This document shows positions 59,942-64,000 of a stretch of 64,000 nt of DNA, in pieces. Each line of letters starts with the position of its first letter. Position 1 is the stretch's first letter. The notes under the pieces are model-generated. The model did no database searches and had not been told where the DNA came from. It worked only from the letters and a program-made list of their open reading frames with translations. The translations under genes were made by a program, and so were the position numbers. This DNA is from Hofstenia miamia (lineage: Eukaryota > Xenacoelomorpha > Acoela > Hofsteniidae), in NCBI GenBank assembly GCA_900660155.1, contig CABFPE010000429.1, forward strand, positions 472,773 through 536,772. Direction: 5' to 3'.

Positions 59942-60209
59942 CTTAAATTGAAAATTCTGTTTCCCTAATTTGCCTCACATAAATTTGGCTACATTAATCT
60001 TTTTCCAACTCATATGCTTTCTTTTATTTCATTCATGAAACAATTTCCCTTTCTCATACATAATCTCTTTGTTATGATGGAAAAAATTGCTTTTTATACA
60101 AGTACATTAGCCAAGCATTCTGTTATAGCTGCACATTTCGAACGTGATTTGTCATGCTCAGTAATTTTCTATGACAACAAGTCTAGCATTTATCATTCGC
60201 GATTTTAAT

Positions 60210-60960
60210 TAGTGTTAACCGTTTAAATGAATCGTTTTAAACGTCGTTTAAATCAGCCGTTTGTTTAAATGCAACAGTCAATTAAACGATTTCGTTTAAA
60301 CTTCGTTTTTATAGGCTTTATTTAAACGGCATGTTGAGGGCATCTACAATGTAGAAAACAAGCAATAAATACCATATTGAAACATAAAGGATTGCTTTTA
60401 ATCCATTTTTATATGATGAACAATTTGAATAAAAAGCAAAATCTTTTGCAAGATATGTAAATCTGAATAAATCAGATATTATTTTCTAGGCATATGCTGC
60501 AAAACAGAGACGGATACTCCTACTGTAGTAATTCAAACCAATAGCTTAGATGATCAGGTTTTGAAGATATATCAAGCGAACACCAATACTAGTCTGCAAT
60601 GTCGTATAGAAAACTGGCCTAATCTGGACAATTTTCTCCAAGAAACGGCCTTTGAACTATTTAACGGAAATATGCTCAACTTGCGGCTCAGAATAGTTGC
60701 CCGATACTTGCTCAGAATGTTTACCTTCTCCCCAGCTAACTGCTATAGGTCATTTTCAATTTATAATATCTGAAATAAAGTTATTGTATTGGAACCCGAC
60801 CAGAAGGAAGATTAATTGATTTAAATTTACGTACATTTTTCTTAAGTCATAGTTTGAATGCAGTTTGTTTATTCAAATTAGTTTAAACTATCGTTTATTT
60901 AAAATTTCATAGTTTAATTGAATTTAAACAGCTTAAATGTCATGTAAATTGTCAACACTG
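60210..60960 (+). mobile_element. Internally deleted hAT element, 751 bp
   Basis: Ends tagtgttaaccgtttaaatga and cagtgttgacaatttacatga (inward) with 8-bp flanks attttaat / cttttaat (7 of 8). Subterminal gtttaaa words are clustered at each end. A central plus frame (60561-60773) reads YLLRMFTFSPANCYRSFSIY, like the C-terminal dimerisation motif of hAT transposases. Non-autonomous. Confidence 0.75.
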
Positions 60961-61089
60961 CTTTTAATAGTTAATATCGAAGCTTCAATGTACTACATTC
61001 ATTTTCATGAATGAATTAACTTCATTCAATAATTTTCATGGAACCTTAGAAAAATCTCTACTTATAAGGTGATTTTAACAAGTTGATTG

Positions 61090-62600
61090 TCATGCTTCAT
61101 TTTCTACAGATCCATATGAATATGATATTCTAGACTTCTTCTTTAACTTCTCTGTATTTCGAATTGTTGGTTTCCCTACACATAATTCTGATAGAACTTT
61201 GGATCTCAAATTTTCTGAAAATTCTGACATGCTTGCTGCAACTATTAACCCAACTCCATTCTTATCAGATCATGCATTTTGATGAATTTCTATTCTATTT
61301 TCCGCTCAAATTTTACAAAATATTTCAATTAAAGAATTTTCATATTCCTTAGATAACTATATTTCCCTTAATAATTTTATGCAAGCTCACCTTAAGTTTG
61401 ACATTTTTTCTTGTTCTAAGGTTAATAATTACATTAAATTTTTAATCCATGCAATCCTTTCAGGTCGTTCAAAATTTGTTCCTTGCAAACGTAAACTGCG
61501 TCATAAGTTACCGTTCTACTACCCTTCTCACTCTGTATATCTTTAAAAGAAACTTTCTTTTCTTAACCACTAATCTATTCACCCATCTGATTTTTGACCC
61601 TCAATTGAATTTGACAAATTTTCGTTTATCACTTACATTTCATATTCTAATGTCATAAATTACGGTAATAAATATCTAAAAGCTTTATCAAAGCCTCAAT
61701 CTGCCTTCCACACATTTCAAAAAATACTTCTTTTCTGTTTTCTTGGATCCACTTCAATCATCTTCTCAGGAAAATATTCATCAACTTTCATCAATGCTTT
61801 TGATGCAATTCGTAATTCAATTACGTGTGTTCTATTACTTAATCCCGATACTACTTAAAACAACGCCTCTTCTTTAGTAGAACCTCTTTTTTACTTAGAT
61901 CAATTATATTCCTACATCTGGAAAGTTGCAGCAGTTATTCCAATTTATAATGTTCTTCTGAATTTCCTATCTCACTTAATGTTCATCAAGGCTCAATTCT
62001 AGGATCTCCTCATTTTGTAATATTCATTGATAACTTTCTTAAATGTATTTCTTATAACAATTGCATTTGCATGTTATATGGTGATGATATCGGAAATTTT
62101 TTCTACAAATATGAACAACCTTCAAGTTTCTTGTGACAATGTATTACAATGGTCTATTAATAATCATATTTTTTCAATACCTCAAAATATGAAAGTCTCT
62201 TCTTTTGCTCTACACGTAATGCTACACTTCCTATTATTATTTTACTAGACTTTCTATTATCTACCTCATTCATGTCAAGGTTACTTCAATAAAACTTTAA
62301 ATATCTTGATTTCTTGATCGCATTTGAGTTAATAAATACTTCAGTCTTAATGAATATCTATTATTTTCCTTTCACGCAATTAATTATCTTTTAAATCTCC
62401 GCTAATTCATAAATCAAAATCATCACATAACTACGTTTTTCGTATAATTCCTCTAGCAAATTTCATATTTCAAAATCTAGATATCGATGTTTCGTCACAC
62501 CCTTCTAAATTCAAATTTTTTCTGCTACACACTTTGATTACTTTTGGAGTGTCATGTAAATGTGAGCTCTTCCTATTTTGTAATTGTCAGTAAGAACCCC
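61090..62600 (+). mobile_element. Decayed LINE (endonuclease end and RT)
   Basis: Plus strand: GFPTHNSDRTLDLKFSENSD and FLSDHAF (endonuclease C-terminal PTxxxxTLDL...SDH), SRKF-type linker with LPFYYPSHSVYL, WKVAAVIPIYN (RT start) and the catalytic YGDD at 62077-62088. Frequent frame breaks. Jockey/CR1-like by motif order. Confidence 0.72.
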
Positions 62601-62665
62601 ACTTTCTTAAGTATTTCCTCTATTTTCGTATTGTACTTTTTAAAGGTAAAATTAATTATTACTGC

Positions 62666-62815
62666 TACATTATTATTATTATTATTATTACATTACTTTC
62701 TCACAACTTTATGCTGGTATCACTCTCACCTCAGGGAACTCATCAGTTGCCAGGGAGTCTGAGAGCTTTCTTCAGAACTCTGGCTGTTCCTAACAGTGCT
62801 GCCTTCTGTACTACA
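62666..62815 (-). repeat. LINE-like 3' repeat, copy 1
   Basis: About 150 bp very similar to 63307-63450 in the same orientation, each preceded by (att)n. The minus strand of copy 2 reads KHKRYLEELGVP and KAAFLGTARVLKKALRLLGN, resembling the C-terminal tail of some retroelement polyproteins. Family not certain. Confidence 0.6.
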
Positions 62816-63306
62816 TCTACTTTCCACAACTATTGCATGCATTTTGTTTATTGCAATTACATATTTTTCATTTTTATTGATTAATTTTATACAAAAAGTC
62901 GCTATTTATTATCAAAAACTTTTAATTGCTCATTAAAAACAATACATTTTGCACGTTAGCAAATACAAACATAAACAATATATTATCCCTCGCTATATCA
63001 AGTACAATCCTATGCGGCTTCAATTTAATTTAAAAATAAATATGGCCGAGAATCTATGTATTTTCTTGACAATTACTTAAAAGCAAATCCATGATCCCAT
63101 AAATTTATTTGCAGCTGTATTTCCTATCTTAGGTTTCATCGAGCAACCTCTAAAATTTGGAATGATTTAGAAAATGAGATTAGAGTAGACAAAACTTACA
63201 AAAGTGCACTTTCACACCGACAAAACGCAATCGGGGAACAAACATGTTAACACATTTACTGATTGATTTCATACACTGAGCTCACCACATACATACACAC
63301 ACAGAA

Positions 63307-63450
63307 AGTTATTATTATTATTTCATTTCTTTTCACAGCTTCATGCTGGTATCGCTCTCAGCTCGAGGAACTCACCAGTTTCCAAGGAGTCTGAGAGCTT
63401 TCTTCAGGACTCTAGCTGTTCCTAAAAATGCTGCCTTCTGTGCTACTGCT
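63307..63450 (-). repeat. LINE-like 3' repeat, copy 2
   Basis: Second copy, about 85-90% alike by eye, extending on to about 63507 (KHKRYLEELGVP side), where the hAT end begins. Confidence 0.6.
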
Positions 63451-63507
63451 CTTATTCACTTTGGTACTCCCAACTCCTCCAAGTATCTCTTATGCTTCTT
63501 ACTCACG

Positions 63508-64000
63508 TAGGGCTCGTCGATACCGGAAAAAAACTACTCGATCGATTTTCGATCAATTCAGCTAATTAATCGCGATTTTCGATTTATTTCGATCGATTTT
63601 TAAAAATTAATCTTTCTTTACAGAAAAAACTTCATGACAAACAAGATTTTATTCTTCACAACAAACATTATCAAGAAATCAAAATACTGTTTTCCTTTAA
63701 CATAACCAGCTCCTGAGCGTGTGCATTCTTTAAGGAGGCCCATTTCTTGGTTATAACGTTTCCCGAAAGAGATCCAAGCCGCTCAGCTGACGTATTAGAA
63801 GGTTTAATGCACCAAAATTTGCGAACGAGCTTTCCAAGATTGGGATAGTTCAAATGATTAATTTTCCACCACTCCAGCATGTTGATTTTACAAGAAACAA
63901 GTGCTGATGCCATAAATCGCTGCCATTCGACAACCTCACTTATTTTCGGTTTTTTTATTCTTAATTAACTCATCAATGCCTGATAAAATGTCATTACGTT
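63508..64000 (-). mobile_element. hAT transposon end (BED-type), continues outside window
   Basis: Terminal tagggctcgtcgataccgg with clustered cgatcgattttcgat words, then the C-terminal dimerisation domain on the minus strand (63671-63913): WWKINHLNYPNLGKLVRKFW, IKPSNTSAERLGSLSGNVIT, KKWASLKNAHAQELVMLKEN, then a stop. This is the best-preserved hAT coding segment here (intact WW...YP...SxxER motif). Confidence 0.85.

Noticed and set aside
59095-59250. Minus frame VNECSCDDNFFPKTPSVQ as terminal exon
   Set aside because: No acceptor in phase with exon 3; may be transposon-derived.
1-64000. tRNA, rRNA, CRISPR arrays, operons
   Set aside because: No cloverleaf, rRNA core or spaced direct repeats were seen; the spliced gene structure is eukaryotic.

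Overview
The window is AT-rich animal DNA. It shows spliced genes with short exons and TE-filled introns, many (TA)n microsatellites, mariner, Tc1, hAT and non-LTR elements, and assembly gaps. No prokaryotic-style gene order, tRNA or rRNA is visible. The lineage cannot be fixed from sequence alone. The TE mix and intron 3' ends that nearly always finish in TAG fit an AT-rich invertebrate (cnidarian or ecdysozoan, among others).

The main content is one very large minus-strand gene (or a tight run of genes read as one) spanning about 59,941 down to 421 and leaving the window at the low end. I assembled about 53 exons by hand from GT/AG borders and reading frame. At nearly every junction the split codon is in phase and no in-frame stop appears, giving roughly 7.5 kb of coding sequence (about 2,500 codons). 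It reads as a secreted or surface, cysteine-rich protein. The 5' part (exons 1-25) holds many CxxC pairs and Ly6/uPAR-type CCxxxxCN signatures. A Ser/Asp/His/Glu low-complexity exon with an in-frame 33-bp VNTR (39,523-40,032) forms the middle. Further cysteine-rich exons follow, and the 3' part (after about 28,300) is mostly helical. Its last exons resemble the mesothelin/stereocilin superhelical repeats and contain an RRKR furin-type site. I do not recognise a named orthologue. Four junctions or small exons are uncertain and are marked.

The introns carry the rest: a mariner with 44-bp internal duplication (1,478), Tc1 (2,784), a full-length 1,286-bp mariner (7,234), mariner fragments (12,400; 18,650; 49,900), a mariner inside a TA microsatellite (23,843), a LINE with ORF1 zinc knuckle and RT (13,950), a 2.26-kb hAT (31,774), a LINE split by a hAT MITE (45,480-46,592), other hAT MITEs, and a Tc1 scrap (57,000). 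None interrupts an exon. Above 60 kb there is no host gene, only a deleted hAT, a LINE, two copies of a LINE-like 3' repeat and the end of another hAT.

Assembly caveats: a 389-bp segment is duplicated around an NN at 5,196-5,197 and copies one exon; a 135-base gap lies in TA repeats at 19,369-19,503; a single N lies at 2,175.
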